Assembly (NCBI GenBank): GCA_019009955.1
Contig: CM032233.1
Coordinates: forward strand, 111,247,001-111,311,000
Direction of reading: 5' to 3'
Source: Riptortus pedestris
Lineage: Eukaryota; Arthropoda; Insecta; Hemiptera; Alydidae
DNA: 64,000 nt
The translations under genes were made by a program, and so were the position numbers. The notes under the pieces were generated by a model. It made no database searches and was not told where the DNA came from. It was given only the letters and a program-made list of their open reading frames with translations. Shown here one piece after another: positions 49,504-60,687 of this stretch (positions within the stretch are counted from its first letter, which is position 1; every line of letters starts with the position of its first letter).

Positions 49504-50560
49504 ATGGCTGAGCTTAGGCAATCCTTAAAATCCATTCATTACAAAATGAGAAAATGACCCCCAAGCATCCTTTAATGAGCCTAGTGCGGCTCTTCCACAG
49601 AGGAGAGACAATTGTGTCCTTACAGCAGCTAGTAAGCCGAGGGGGGGGACTCGATATCGAGGCCTGCCGCTGTGTGATTTGTGGGTTTTCTTGAGTAGTC
49701 TAGGGAAATCCGGCAGATATAAGCATCCCCCGTACAATCAATCTAAACTACACGTTCCCTGGCCTCACCTTGCCCGGTGCGTGGAATCTATTCCAGAGGA
49801 TGCCACGCTCTAATGGTAGCGTGATGGACGAAGCCTTGTGGGAGTAGCGGGCTGTACAATCCTCCAAAAGACCGGTCCAGGCATAGAATACACTCCCATT
49901 ATTGGGGGGCAGGACATACCCGCTGCTAAAAGAAGCACTACATGGACCGTTTTGGGACGCCTAACTGGGACCGGATTCAGACAATTATGCCAGGGCACTA
50001 ACACTGTGGCGACTGCAAGGCCTGGGTGAATCAGCTCGACGAATTTTGCAGATCGATGTCGGGGTCTAGGACTCAAAGCATACAAAGATCCGAAGGAAAC
50101 CAACCCTTGGACCTACGCTCAAATAGAGCAGGTGGTCAAGTCGTCAGACGTAAACGGGCTTAGGGGCGAGAGTGGTAAGCAACTCAAGTTCTCACCACCC
50201 CGGACGCTGAGGGAGGCAATAGAAAGAGCCACCCTCATCGAACAGGTGCAAGGATCGGAGGTTCATGCAGTAGCCCAAACGAGTAGCCGTGACGGTCGGG
50301 GGAACTGCTTCAATTGTGGTGGCTGGGGTCATTTCGCGAGGAATTGCTCGACTCCAAAAGATGATGGCAGGGGTAAGGTAGCGAGACCAACGAGGAAGGG
50401 TATGCCCCGGCCAGGCCAGGTCAAAGAGGTGCATTTAAGACAGGGAACGCGTTCGGTGGTGCTTGTTTCGTCTGCGGACAACTCGGTCACATGGCTGTGG
50501 ATTGCGCTATGAAAAGCAAGGGAGAAGGGCCATTTCAGAATGGAAGGATTCACGTTATCG
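49504..50560 (+). pseudogene. gag of the LTR retrotransposon, frameshifted
   Basis: Gag is the structural protein that packages the element RNA. A plausible start ATGGCTGAGC is at 49504, but the frame soon breaks. The recognisable part is the C-terminal nucleocapsid: CFNCGGWGHFARNC (about 50309-50350, frame of 50132) and a second knuckle CFVCGQLGHMAVDC (about 50464-50505) in another frame. Both are CX2CX4HX4C zinc knuckles. A one- or two-base slip between them separates frames that should be joined. The N-terminal matrix and capsid parts are too diverged to recognise. Confidence 0.75.
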
Positions 50561-50639
50561 AGGAAAGTTCGAGATCCCCAAACGAGAACGACCTGGCCAC
50601 AGCCCCGGGGCCGGGTCCCTCAAGGGTCTAGGGGCTTCT

Positions 50640-51059
50640 CACTTGATCACCAACGTTAGCTCTAATCAGGGTGTAAGTGTAGTTGTGAGGGTTCAGCTCG
50701 GAACACACAACAGTGATCTTTTGGTGGATACAGGAGCGGGAATTTCACTCTTGAAGAGGCCCGTACCTGGAGTAAAGACGGAAACCACGAGGATTAGGGC
50801 TAATGGGGTGACCGGAAGCCCGCTCAAGGTCTTAGGACAGCAGCGGGTACAATTGAGCTATGGAGGAAGGGCTACCTCTCATATATTCGTTATCGCGGAA
50901 GTAGACCTCCCTTATGACGGGATAATGGGAATGGATCTTCTGGATAAGTTGGGAGCCAGGGTGGACATACCCACGAGGAGGATAGAGGTCTGTAGTGCGG
51001 GAAACAAAAGTGGTAACAGAGAGATCAGGGTGGTACAAAAGGAAGGTAAGGATGAATAG
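50640..51059 (+). pseudogene. pol: aspartic protease domain
   Basis: Within an open frame of about 200 codons (50463-51059), the motif LLVDTGAGISLL (catalytic Asp at 50727-50729) and the later DLPYDGIMGMDLLDKLGA segment define a retropepsin-like protease. The downstream ILG-type element appears as IMGMDLL. It cleaves the Gag-Pol polyprotein. The domain looks intact, but the frame is not continuous with gag or RT. Confidence 0.88.
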
Positions 51060-51480
51060 TGAAGAGCGCATTAACACCAGAGGTCCTTGGAATAGAAGTA
51101 ATGGTCCCATTAGAGTATTAAGCGTCAATGCGCTTGACGGGAGGCTACAGGCGAACGCGATAGTCCCGAAGGAAAAGAAGGTCCCACCTTGGTCGGAAGG
51201 GTTGCTGAAGGTGAAGGTAACCGGAATCCCGGATAGTAAAGCTATGCTGGAGACCGACGAGAGGCTCCTGGAGGAAGGGCTACGGTAGCTCGAGTAGTAG
51301 GTCTCGTCGATGGAGGGTACTTATGGACCAAGGTCGTGAACTGTACCGATAGAAACTCTGAGAATAAAAGGGGCGCCAGGTGATCGGCACAGTGTACCCA
51401 GTTGAAGAAGAGCCGGCCGAAATAGGGAGGGAGAATTCTGTGAGGGAAAGCCGCGGAAATAAGTTAGAGGACGACCTTCT

Positions 51481-52236
51481 TGGAAAGCTTAAGCATTTAG
51501 ACTCCGCAGATCGGATACCCTAATGGCAGAGCTCTTGAAATTTGAATCGTTGTTCGCTCCCCTAGGGCAAGGAAGTGGAGGGTGTACGGCTCCCGTTGAG
51601 CATAGTATTGATACGGGCGATGCGCGTCCTATAGCAAGGAGACCATATCGGGTGCCAGTCCATCTCCGAAAGGAAATGGAACAGCAAATAGATGACCTTC
51701 TCAAGAAGGGAGTCATCGTGGCCGTCGAACTCACCCTGGTCGGGCCCCAGTAATACTCGTACGAAAGAAATCGGCTAGCGGTGAGCTGAAGTACAGATTT
51801 TGTACTGCCTTCCGGGAGCTTAAACGCGGTGACCCGACCAGATGCTTACCCCTTACCCCCTGATACAAGAGACGCTTGAGGGGCTAGGTGGTTCTCAGTA
51901 TTTCACCACCCTGGATCTCGCCAGTGGCTACCATCAAATCCCTATTGCCGAAAAAGACCGTGCGAAAACAGCATTTAGCACTCCCGAAGGACACTATGAA
52001 TATACCATGATGGCGTTCGGCCTAAACGGTGCGCCGGCTACCTTTCAGCGGCTTATGGATAGGTTACTTTACAGGCTAAAAGGGGAGGAGTGTTTTGTGT
52101 ACTTGGATGACGTAATAGTTTTCAGCAAGACAATGAAGGAGCACGTTGAAAGATTGGGGAGAGTCTTAGAGCGGTTCAAGGAATTCAATCTAAAAGTAAA
52201 CTTGGAGAAATGTAGATTCCGGAAGAATCTGTAGAA
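51481..52236 (+). pseudogene. pol: reverse transcriptase domain
   Basis: Two open pieces, 51523-51753 and 51842-52234, joined by a frameshifted stretch. Motifs in order: GDARPIARRPYRVP, the DDLLKKGVIV segment, a degraded SPW/VLVRKK region, LTPYPLIQETLEGL, FTTLDLASGYHQIPI, KTAFSTPEGHYEYTMMAFGL, APATFQRLMD, and the catalytic YLDD at 52100-52111. Both metal-binding Asp of YLDD and the Asp in TLDLASGYHQ are present. This is a Gypsy-type RT; the breaks lie between the motifs. Confidence 0.93.
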
Positions 52237-52925
52237 TACTTGGGGCACGTTGTTACTAGGGATGGAGTTATACCGGACACATAGAATATCGAAGCAGTGA
52301 AGAGCTATCCAGATCCAAGGTCTAAGGCGGATGTACAGGACTTTTTGGGTTTAGTGGGGTACTATCTCAGATTTATCCCACAGTTCTCGACATAGCGAAG
52401 CCGTTGTCCGACCTGACGAGAAAAGGATATAAATTTCACGTGGAACGGAAAAACAACGGGACGCGTTTCCAGGCGGTTAAAAGCATACCTTTGGAGCGGA
52501 AGCGTCCTAGCGTATCCTGACTTTTCGGCTTCCTTTCATCCTTGCAACCGACGCCTCGGCGACAGGGCCTCGGAGCGGTTACTTTCCCAGATTCCCAGCT
52601 AAATGGGAGGTTGGAAAGACCCATCTCCTATGCAAGCAGGAAGTTTATCAGATGACGGAACAGCGTTAACAGCACGACAGAGCGGGAGCAGCTAGCCTGA
52701 AGTAATGGGCTGTTCGGCAATTTAGGTGTTTGATCTCCTAGCGCGGGCGTGAATTTAAATTAATCAACTGACGCACGGGCCGCTATCAAATGGGCTCTGG
52801 GTCTGAAGGATCCAACCTCTAGAATAAACCGCTGGAGAATCAAACTGGAGGAGTTCCAGTACGAACCTGTCTACCGGCCAGGTAAACTCCACCTTAACGC
52901 CGACGCTCTAACCCGCCATGTGGCA
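52237..52925 (+). pseudogene. pol: RNase H domain, heavily frameshifted
   Basis: No long frame is open, but pieces are readable in order: LGHVVTR, DFLGLVGYY, a DASATG motif (catalytic Asp of DAS), SYASRKF, TERE, INRWRIKLEEFQYEPVYRPG and LNADALTR. These match the connection and RNase H region of Gypsy pol, which degrades the RNA strand during reverse transcription. At least four frame changes are needed. Confidence 0.8.
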
Positions 52926-53099
52926 GCGGTCGACCCCTCGGGAACACCTGAGAAGCGGGTAGGACAGTCCTGGGATCGTAGCAGGATTATTCAAGCACAA
53001 CATTTAGACAAGGGGTGCAGGGAGACTGTGAGTAGCTTTGGGACGAGTATTCTAAGCGACGAAGGACGGTCTCCTTTTCCTCCGCTCCGACGGAGAACC

Positions 53100-54524
53100 C
53101 CGAATGCTTGTTCCGAGAGCCATGGTGGAATACATCCTTAGACGAGCACATGATACCCCACTGGGTGGGCACCCGGGAATTGCTAGGACAAAACGGTTAA
53201 TAGCACGCCAATATTACTGGTCGACTCTGGATAAGGACGTAAAGGAATATGTGGAAGGGTGCAGGTCCTGCGCAGGTAGGAAAACGCCGGCTCGGCATAG
53301 AGCACCTCTCGCGACCCCTAGGGAACCTTCGGACCGTTCGAGGTTGTTTCCCTTGACATCGTAGGTCCTCTACCGACTACCTCCGTTACGAGGAAGCGCT
53401 ACCTTCTCACTTTCATTGACCATTTTTTCGAGATACGCCGAAGCCATTCCAATATGCAATCAAACGACGGACGAAGTGTGTAGGCAGTTCGTTACGAAGA
53501 TCATATCGCGACACGGCGCTCCTTCCTACCTTCTAACCGACCAAGGAACAAATTTTACGTCCTCACTGCTGAAGGAGGCATGTAGGTTGCTTAAGATAAC
53601 AAAGTTGCAGACAACGGCATACCATCCCCAGTGTAACGGAATGTTGGAGCGCTTCCATGGGACCCTCACCGAATCACTCTCCCATTTTGTGCGCAAGGAC
53701 GGACGGGACTGGGATCGTTGGGTCCCATACGTAGTCATGGCCTATAACAATACGCCTCATTCCTCGACGTCTGTCAGCCCGAATCGCGTCGTTTACGGGC
53801 GGGATGTCCGGGCACCATTCGACTGCGACACCAGCTTTAGGCGCAGTTCGGGGGACGATGTAGACGATTACTTAAAGAGATTGGCGCACGTCTAAAGGAA
53901 GCGCGGTCGGTGGTTCTGAAGTCTTCCAAAAAGGCCCAACAAATCAACAAACGTCACTACGACCGGAAAACAACAGACCTCGCCTTTCAAGTAGGACAGG
54001 CAGTTCTACTACACCAACCGGTTGTTCCTAAGGGCTACGCTGCTAAATTTTACCACCCGTGGCAAGGGCCATTCCACGTTTCGCGGCGGCTTGGGCCGGT
54101 CACGTACGAAATTACAACCGCACAAGGGCAGACAAAGGTAGTTCACGCCAACCGATTAAAGGCGTCACCGGAGATAACACGCGATTGTCCTAAATACCCA
54201 CACCGACCAACACCACGGAATAATAGAGCTAGAGAATCGCGGTGTACTGGGGATGAAAGTATACTTCCTGACGACAACCAAGAGGTTTGGCCCGGTGAAA
54301 GTGAAGAGGACGATTATAACGTCCTCCCGGAAGAGGACGCACATGATACTGAGGATGAGGATGGTCTTCCCCGTACTTTAGAGCCTCGTGAAGAACCGAG
54401 CATTTACGACTCCTCTGTGGCCTCGCAGGAGGACGAGGGGGTTATGGATCAGACCTGGGAACCCCCGATCGAGCAACCGCCAATCCCAGAGAGGTCCCCG
54501 TACTTCTTGCGACCTCGCACATAA
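53100..54524 (+). pseudogene. pol: integrase with GPY/F-type C-terminus
   Basis: The N-terminal zinc finger (53104-53300) shows HDTPLGGHPG and GCRSC (HHCC). In the catalytic core the first Asp lies in TFIDHF (53416 region, beside a T-run that breaks the frame). The second is in LLTDQGTNF (Asp 53539-53541) and Glu in GMLERFHG (53647-53649), with 35 residues between them, the D,D35E spacing. The last frame (53910-54524) carries WQGPFHVSRRLGPVTYEI, the GPY/F module of Gypsy integrases, and ends in an acidic, Pro/Glu-rich tail. It inserts the cDNA into the genome and makes the 5-bp duplication seen here. Confidence 0.92.
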
Positions 54525-55326
54525 TGGCCCCTTTCATAATGCGGGAGGTGCGGCCTGCTATTCTTGCGGGCGGTGGGGTTACTCTACAAAACGGAACAAT
54601 ATTCGTCAGTGGCTTAATCTCTGGAATGACCGACACAGACCCACATCGACTTGGAAGGGGACATAACATGGCTGGCCCATGGAGCTTAACTAAACGTGTA
54701 CATGATGTATATATTGTAAGATAAACCTAGTAATAAGGTCTATATTGTAAGTGTTAGAAAACCAAACCTTCCTGGTTAAACTGGTGGAGGCCATGGGTAG
54801 GGTCGCCATTGGCCGGGCCAAGGCAGCAGCTACACAACTTCCACTGTGTTATCACGTGACGTTTCCCAACGAGAGCACCGCCAGACCTTCTCCATACACC
54901 CGCGCCGACTTACCATCCTTATGTCAACAAGTCAACCTACGTAAGAAAACTGAACGGAGATTTTGTTGAGGGAAGATCTCCAGTTCTTCGCCCATATGAT
55001 GAAGGCTGAGCTGGAGGAAAGCGGACAAAGACTGCTCTTGGTATGTTCGCGAATATGCCTCCCACCCCTCTTTCATGGAGCTAGACGAGCTGCGGCGCAC
55101 GTTAGGAGCAGAGGAGACCTACGTTGCTACGACTGCAGGCAGCGGTGTTGCTTGGGTAGTAACTACCGTGGTAATACTCTACTGCAGGTTACGGAGAGAC
55201 ATGTCAATGCAGAGGCCTTCCCTGCAATCAGACTACGGGACATCTCCAGCTTCCAGCAGCCAGGCGTATTCATTGGCCAACGGGGGAGGAAGCTGTATAA
55301 AAGTTGTATTGGCAACTTTTGTTTGT
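54525..55326 (+). other. Region between pol and 3' LTR, possible decayed third ORF
   Basis: About 800 bp with several short overlapping frames. One (55075-55359) has a hydrophobic stretch GVAWVVTTVVILYC followed by basic residues, like a membrane anchor with a short cytoplasmic tail. Insect errantiviruses carry an env-like ORF in this position. I see no fusion-peptide, cleavage-site or other envelope hallmark, so this is suggestive only. Confidence 0.3.
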
Positions 55327-55336
55327 GGGGGAATAG
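55327..55336 (+). promoter_or_regulatory. Polypurine tract
   Basis: GGGGGAATAG directly precedes the 3' LTR. It is almost all purine and in the position expected for the plus-strand primer. Confidence 0.75.
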
Positions 55337-55739
55337 TGTGGTGGAGTGATTGTGTTTGAGATAGAACAGTGTTATGTAATTAGAGCGAGAAGCGGGGGAC
55401 AAGGCAAAAAAGGACTGCTGACGAATGCGCTACTGGAAATTGGGGCGCATTGTGTCGTTAGGATTGAGAGACAGTGAACAGTCTTCCTATGCTAGTATTA
55501 CAGTGCCTTCTGCTTATCCTTGGCCCCCAGCGGTAATGTCCAGGTTATAATATAATTAGTGTTAAGTTTTAGTTTATTGTTGTAAGGTGTGAGTATAGGT
55601 ATAGTGTGTGTATATATCTGTATAACATAGATATAGTATAGTTAGATAAGTCAGCTTTCTATGTATGATATTTTATAATATGATATCTGTGTCACCAACC
55701 AGCCATGTCTGTGCCCTTACCGAGTTAGCCAACATGACA
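55337..55739 (+). repeat. 3' LTR
   Basis: 403 bp, TGTGGTGGAG to CCAACATGACA, followed by the target duplication CTATT at 55740-55744. Confidence 0.93.
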
Positions 55740-55744
55740 CTATT

Positions 55745-55863
55745 TATTGAACATTGACTTAAAAATGGAGAATATACGGTAAGATGTGATTATTTTTGGG
55801 TCATTTCAACACGTGGGAATTTCGCTTCTTTTACTCAGCCCCTGCGTGACAGACTTTTTTTTT
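55745..55863 (+). mobile_element. HINE-like element, right part after the LTR insertion
   Basis: Continues the copy that starts at 48183 and ends CACGTGGGAATTTCGCTTC, ACTCAGCCCCTGCGT, GACAGACTTTTTTTT. Removing the LTR element and one CTATT gives a copy of about 580 bp, within the normal size range. Confidence 0.85.
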
Positions 55864-55950
55864 ATAATTACCCCGCCCTATTGTTCGAGTACTTAACATT
55901 TGTGATAATTTATGTCCTTGGAGAAGCACCACTTGAATCTCGGAAACATA

Positions 55951-57558
55951 AGGTCCGGGACAGAGAAAAAGATAGCCCACCCTATATTTTTTCTCTTAAT
56001 CATTTTTAACTATTGATATAATTTGTATTTATTAATATGTAGTGTATTCTGCTCAAATTTGAACCAATGATCAATCTAATAGGAGTCGGAAAAAATAATT
56101 TGTAAGAATTAATAAATAATACTTGATTTGGGGTAAGACAAAAAGATAGCACAGTGAACAATAATAATAAAATCCTTTATTAAAAATACATTAACAGAAT
56201 ACAAATGAAAATTCAATATCCTGTATACGCACCACCTTTTTCTAATGCAGCAATCATAGATTTGAAAGTGAGTTAAAATGGCGACGAATCAACTCTTGAG
56301 GTAGTTTGGTTCCACTCCCTCCTGAATTGTTTTTTTTTAATTCTTCAACTCACGTCAAATTGTCGGCTCCCACTGTAAACACTTCTACCAAGATGTCCCC
56401 CAATACATTTTCGATGATAATTAAATTCCGGGGACGAGCCGGCCAATCTATGATTCTGATCCTTCCTTTTCTAAAAAATTCTTTTGCAACTTTCGCCGTA
56501 TGAACTGGAGAATTATCTTGTTGAAAAATTACGTTCTCTCTTTAGGAAACAAGTTCAAAATATTATTTGTAGTTGGTTTTTCTAACAAATTAACATATTG
56601 CTGACTGTTCATTCTACCAGAAATAAACACGATATCAGTTTTGTGATCATAGGCCAATGCCTTCCCCCATATCATGACGCTGCCTCCTCCCCCATTTATT
56701 TTGCCTCTTGGAAAAAATTTTTTCTTCTTTCCTGTAGATCTCATTGTAATATAGTGAGAGCCCAGCCATCAGGAGCCTTCGAGGTTGATTTTTTTTTCGT
56801 CGGTGAACAAGATTTCTTTCCACTCGTCTTTCCATTGGACATGTTCACGGGCAAACTCCTTACGACCTTTCTTTATGCTCCAAGTGGCTTAGAGGTGGCA
56901 TACCTTTCATTTTGTTTTCTTTTGATGAGAGGAGCTGCACAAATGATTCCTACTGGACGTTTTTCAAAATTCGTCACTACACCATCTCTAGCCGCAATTT
57001 GACGGGCCGTTAATGATGAGTTGGATGCAACCCTTAAAATTGCTCGTTTTTTGCCGTGTTGTGTAAAGCCTGTCGGCCTTCCCAGGAGATTTCTTCGTCC
57101 CATAGCTTTCTGGAGACTTCAAAAAATTTAAAATCACTTCTCTACTCCTACCGGTATTTTTTGAAATATCGGAAATTCAAAACCCTCGATTTTTCATTCG
57201 CTGAATGATATTTTTTTTCACCTGGAGATAATGAATTTAGCTCGTCCCATCTTACTAAAATAATGTTAATAAACTTAAAAGAATAAACAGAATCTGGATT
57301 AGCCTTGTCTACTCAGGAGGGATTTGGTTTTTTCCCTTTGTAAAGAAACAATATGGTGTGCTATCTTTTTGTCTTACCCCAAAATCAAGTAATAATATTA
57401 AATTCTCACAAACTGTTTTTCCTTACCTCCTTAATTCTTAATGGATCCTTAATCCTTAATGAAACCTTAATTCTTAATGAATCCTTAATCCTTTAATCCT
57501 TAACCCCTATTGATTAAGAGAAAAAATATAGGGTGGGCTATCATTTTGTCCCGGACCT
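55951..57558 (-). mobile_element. Tc1-like DNA transposon with two-tier inverted repeats
   Basis: Flanked by TA on both sides (55949-55950 and 57559-57560). Outer inverted repeats are about 50 bp (AGGTCCGGGACA...GATAGCCCACCCTATATTTT). A second inverted pair of about 60 bp lies about 170 bp further in (56100-56155 and 57350-57410), with TTGGGGTAAGAC and AAAAAGATAGCAC. Outer and inner share a GAC(A)n-GATAGC core in the same direction, as in IR/DR-type Tc1 elements. The right arm has an AATCCTTAATCCTTAATGA minisatellite between the tiers. Confidence 0.85.
56213..57250 (-). pseudogene. Tc1-like transposase, frameshifted
   Basis: Runs from ATG at 57250 (MGRAKF) to a TGA at 56213-56215 (ending AYTGY), equivalent to about 345 codons, the usual Tc1 transposase length. 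Landmarks in order: GRRNLLGRP; the helix-turn-helix segment KRAILRVASNSSLTARQIAA; APLIKRKQNERYA; an EILFTDEKKINLEGSDGW segment with the first catalytic Asp; GGGSVMIWG; FISGRMNSQQYVNLLE; QQDNSPVHTAKVA with the second Asp; and IIIENVLG with Glu. The last two are separated by 34 residues (DD34E). Several stops and frame changes make it non-functional as read. Confidence 0.88.
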
Positions 57559-59042
57559 TATATAGGAGATCTTGTAATAAAGGAGTAATATAAATAAAGG
57601 AATTGTATTATTTAAACTTTCCACCCAGATTCATTGCGTATAAACAAACAATTAAACCAAAATAATTGAAAATAAGAATAAAAGTATTATTGTTTACTTA
57701 AGTACAAGTTAAAAGGGGTTTGCCAATTGGAATGGAGAATTGATTAAATGTTTATTGAAAGAAAGCACAACTTTTATTGTGGTTTCGGAAGCAAATACGT
57801 AGGTAAATAAATAAAATAGTATGTATAATTTAAAAAAAAATCCAAATCTATTATGCAATAAAACTAGGAGGGAAATGAATGACCTCAAACGATACCAAAT
57901 AGTAAAGGGCTTAAATATTAAAGAAATTATTATACTGGTTGAATTTTGTTTCTTTTGACATGGAGAAAGGCAATTAATGCCATGTCTTAAATATATGCAG
58001 TGTTTTCAAATTACTTCTTGCTTCTTACTCACTAGTTTCAATATGCTACCTTCCTGTCACTAAGATTAACAACATTGGAGTTGTATAGCTCTTAATGTAT
58101 AACTGGCATACGTTATTGATTTGGGTAAATTGTCTTTTAAGGGGAAATGCATTAAGGGTGAGTTGTTTAACAACTGAAGGCAATATGAAGAAAACTTTAC
58201 CAGACTGAATCGATAGGATTTATTGTCCTCACTTCCAGGCTATTATATAATTCTCCCATTGGAAGAACATTTTTGACCAAAAAATAATTAATCGAAAGCT
58301 ATAGTTAATTTTAATTATTAAAACAATTTGCAAAATATGGAGATTTTTCAAAAATGCAAAAATAAATAATCAAAAGTACACAGGATATAACTTTTGAAAT
58401 TAAGCCCAGGTGAATGGGTTTATAATGATATAGTCAACAGAAAAAAAAAGATTGCATGAAAATCCGGTCTTTACTTGTCTTGCCCACTCTCTTTTTGGAC
58501 ATAGTATAACGTGGGTCAATCTGGATTCATAGTTCTGTAATCCTGGAAGAACATGGTCAAATTTCATAATGAATGACTTGTCGAATAGTAATTGTGATGT
58601 CACGAAATCAGCTTTTAAGGTTCACAGTTTTGATTCTCTCTGAACTTAATGAAACCCAATTCACCCCACCCCTGTCAGAAATATAATTGAGTCCAACCCA
58701 TTACGTATGTGAACTAAAGATTATATATACTCTGATTTATTTCTAATAATAAGAAAGAGTAGAGATATTCACCTAGGTCTAGTACCCACTGGATCATTCT
58801 TTAGAGCTTCAAAATTCTAAAGCAAAGATATTAAAACATGAATGCATAAAGCAGTCTACACGTATATCGAGCTTATGGATTAGCAAATTCAATTGAATTG
58901 AAGCATTGCTTTGATATTAGAAAGTAATAGCTCATAAGAAACTATTGAAAATGTTCAAAACATACAGCTATCATAGAAGTGGTGATAAATTGTTTCTAGG
59001 ACATCCAATCTTGGCAGATCTGAGGAACTTTTACGATATTTT
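57559..59042. other. NFI intron, nothing recognised
   Basis: AT-rich, repeat-poor sequence without supported frames. A 67-codon minus frame at 58400 lacks motifs. Confidence 0.45.
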
Positions 59043-59044
59043 CA

Positions 59045-59094
<50 letters not shown>
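59043..59094. repeat. Microsatellite (AT)n(AG)n
   Basis: About 20 bp of AT repeats followed by about 30 bp of AG repeats, directly upstream of a LINE fragment. Confidence 0.95.
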
Positions 59095-59096
<2 letters not shown>

Positions 59097-59412
59097 CCGG
59101 TGAAGAACCTCAGAGTTGAAGCATACCGATTGAAGTGGGACTGGGCAGGTCATCTGGCTAGAATGAATGACAAGCGATGGGCGAAGGTCTGCACAGAATG
59201 GATCCCAAGGGACAAGGTCAGGAATAGAGGAAGACAGTGCCTGAGATGGAGGGAGGAGCTTACTGCAGTCGTTGGCAACAATTGGTAGAGAGTGGCGAGA
59301 GATAGAGAATGGTGGAAGAGGACGATCGGAAAACAATGACAATTAGGAGCGACTCCTTATTATACCTCCTAAGGAAGAGGCTTTTATCCTGGAGAAGGAT
59401 GACAAAAAAGCT

Positions 59413-59456
<44 letters not shown>
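59095..59456 (+). pseudogene. LINE C-terminal fragment (RTE-like) followed by (AT)n
   Basis: Translation reads RLKWDWAGHLARMNDKRWAK, TEWIPRDKVRNRGRQ, LRWREEL, a stop, then VARDREWWKRTIGKQ. This is the WAGHxAR...WxPxxxxRxRGRP..RW module at the C-terminus of RTE-like LINE proteins, better preserved than the copy at 29022. About 40 bp of (AT)n follows at 59416-59456. Confidence 0.82.
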
Positions 59457-59458
<2 letters not shown>

Positions 59459-59860
59459 CTAGAAGCAAAGAAAAAGTCTACATAAATATGCGCAACCCAA
59501 TAGTGAGACATCCGTAATGGTTTGTAAAGAAAATCCACATCAAATTATTTAATATAAGCTATCAGCTATTTATAACAGAAATGAACAAAAATAGCCCGAA
59601 ATGCAAGTACCAATGTCAGAAATGTTATAGTGGCCGTTAACAAGTACTATTACGTTTTAGTTGAATTTTTAAGAGCCTAAATTATCACAATAACGATTGA
59701 AAATCATAGAACTTAAGTTATGAAGTAAAACATAATCGGAATATTGCCGAAATTTAATCTTCGTTAATAGGAAAATGTGGGGATGTTAAATAATGAAAAA
59801 AACGCATAAATCGTTTTCACTTACTATTATCCTTCCTCTCTATATGTTTCTACGTCCTCT
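59457..59860. other. No feature seen
   Basis: AT-rich spacer between the LINE fragment and the 200-bp duplicated segment. Confidence 0.45.
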
Positions 59861-60060
59861 ATGACGGGAATTCACCTACACATTGATATACGACGGAATT
59901 AACGTAGCCATCAAAGTACGCTCGTTAAAACAAAGAGTATATCGGATTGCAACGAGACGTCGTTCAAAAGTCTATTATAGAAGAAGCATAGTCATGATTA
60001 TATCTCACGGAATTTTTTCAATATTTCATAAATGTATTACGTAAGATTTCATATCCATTT
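59861..60060 (+). repeat. 200-bp segment identical to 39226-39425 (inverted)
   Basis: Starts ATGACGGGAATTCACC and contains three related CGGAATT or CGGGAATT words. It ends at ATCCATTT, directly before TAGCAG of the next HINE-like copy. No difference from the other copy was found by eye, although the HINE-like bodies next to them differ at many positions. Confidence 0.9.
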
Positions 60061-60061
60061 T

Positions 60062-60175
60062 AGCAGATTTCCCTTAAGGGAAATCAGCTATTGAGGTCGT
60101 ACTCATAACGCGATTTTCGAAAAATTTCTTCAAATGTCCATCGATCCTACTAGATGACGAAAATGAGGTCCGTTC

Positions 60176-60214
<39 letters not shown>

Positions 60215-60687
60215 TGTTAACGCTCTAGCGGTCGCAAGTTTCGTTTGATCGTTACGAAACTCGATATTTAACCATTTTATGTAAATAGTCTGATCAAGTT
60301 CGTTAATGGCTGAAATCGGACTAGAGGGAGGGGGGTTTAGAGGGGGGGTTTTCGAAAATTCAAAATATCTCCGTTATTATGCATCGGATCGAAAAAGTGT
60401 ATAGAACCAATCTTATTGCAAATTAAATTTACTATAAATATTGTTTACATTTATTCTCTATCTTGAATATTAACCGAGATATTGGCATTTTTATGAAGTC
60501 TGTGGTCGGGTATAGTTCGGATTAGGTCGGCCGTTTCCGTAACTGCTCGGTTTAGGTGGAAGCTTCTTCTAACCTTACCTGTCGTCTCTAACCTTACCTT
60601 ACCTTCGTTACTTTGTGAGATTTATGCAAATACGTTCTGTTCATCCGCCCCCCCTTCTTTAGTTTTTGGACATCTAAAATTTGAGTT
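60062..60687 (+). mobile_element. HINE-like element with alternative 3' tail
   Basis: Intact palindrome at the start, 5' block, about 30 bp of (AT)n, full interior. The alternative end is CTAACCTTACCTGTCG, GTTCTGTTCATCCGCC, TTCTTTAGTTTTTGGAC and AAAATTTGAG. Its right half is close to that of 40433-41013. Confidence 0.85.

Larger units (their letters stand above)
48648..55739 (+). mobile_element. Ty3/Gypsy-type LTR retrotransposon, complete structure
   Basis: A 7.1-kb element with two LTRs beginning TGTGGTGGAG and ending CCAACATGACA, a primer-binding site, gag with CCHC knuckles, and pol in the order protease, RT, RNase H, integrase (the Gypsy order). A polypurine tract and a 5-bp duplication CTATT complete it. 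It is the only intact-structure retroelement in the window. The reading frames are broken repeatedly. It is inserted into a HINE-like copy, so it is younger than that copy. GC content is visibly higher than in the surrounding DNA, as expected for a foreign coding element. Confidence 0.95.

Noticed and set aside
56122..57389. A Tc1 element nested inside a 340-bp MITE
   Set aside because: Possible, since the inner repeats are also bordered by TA. But similarity between the arms extends outward past these points, and inner and outer repeats share a core, which fits one IR/DR element better.
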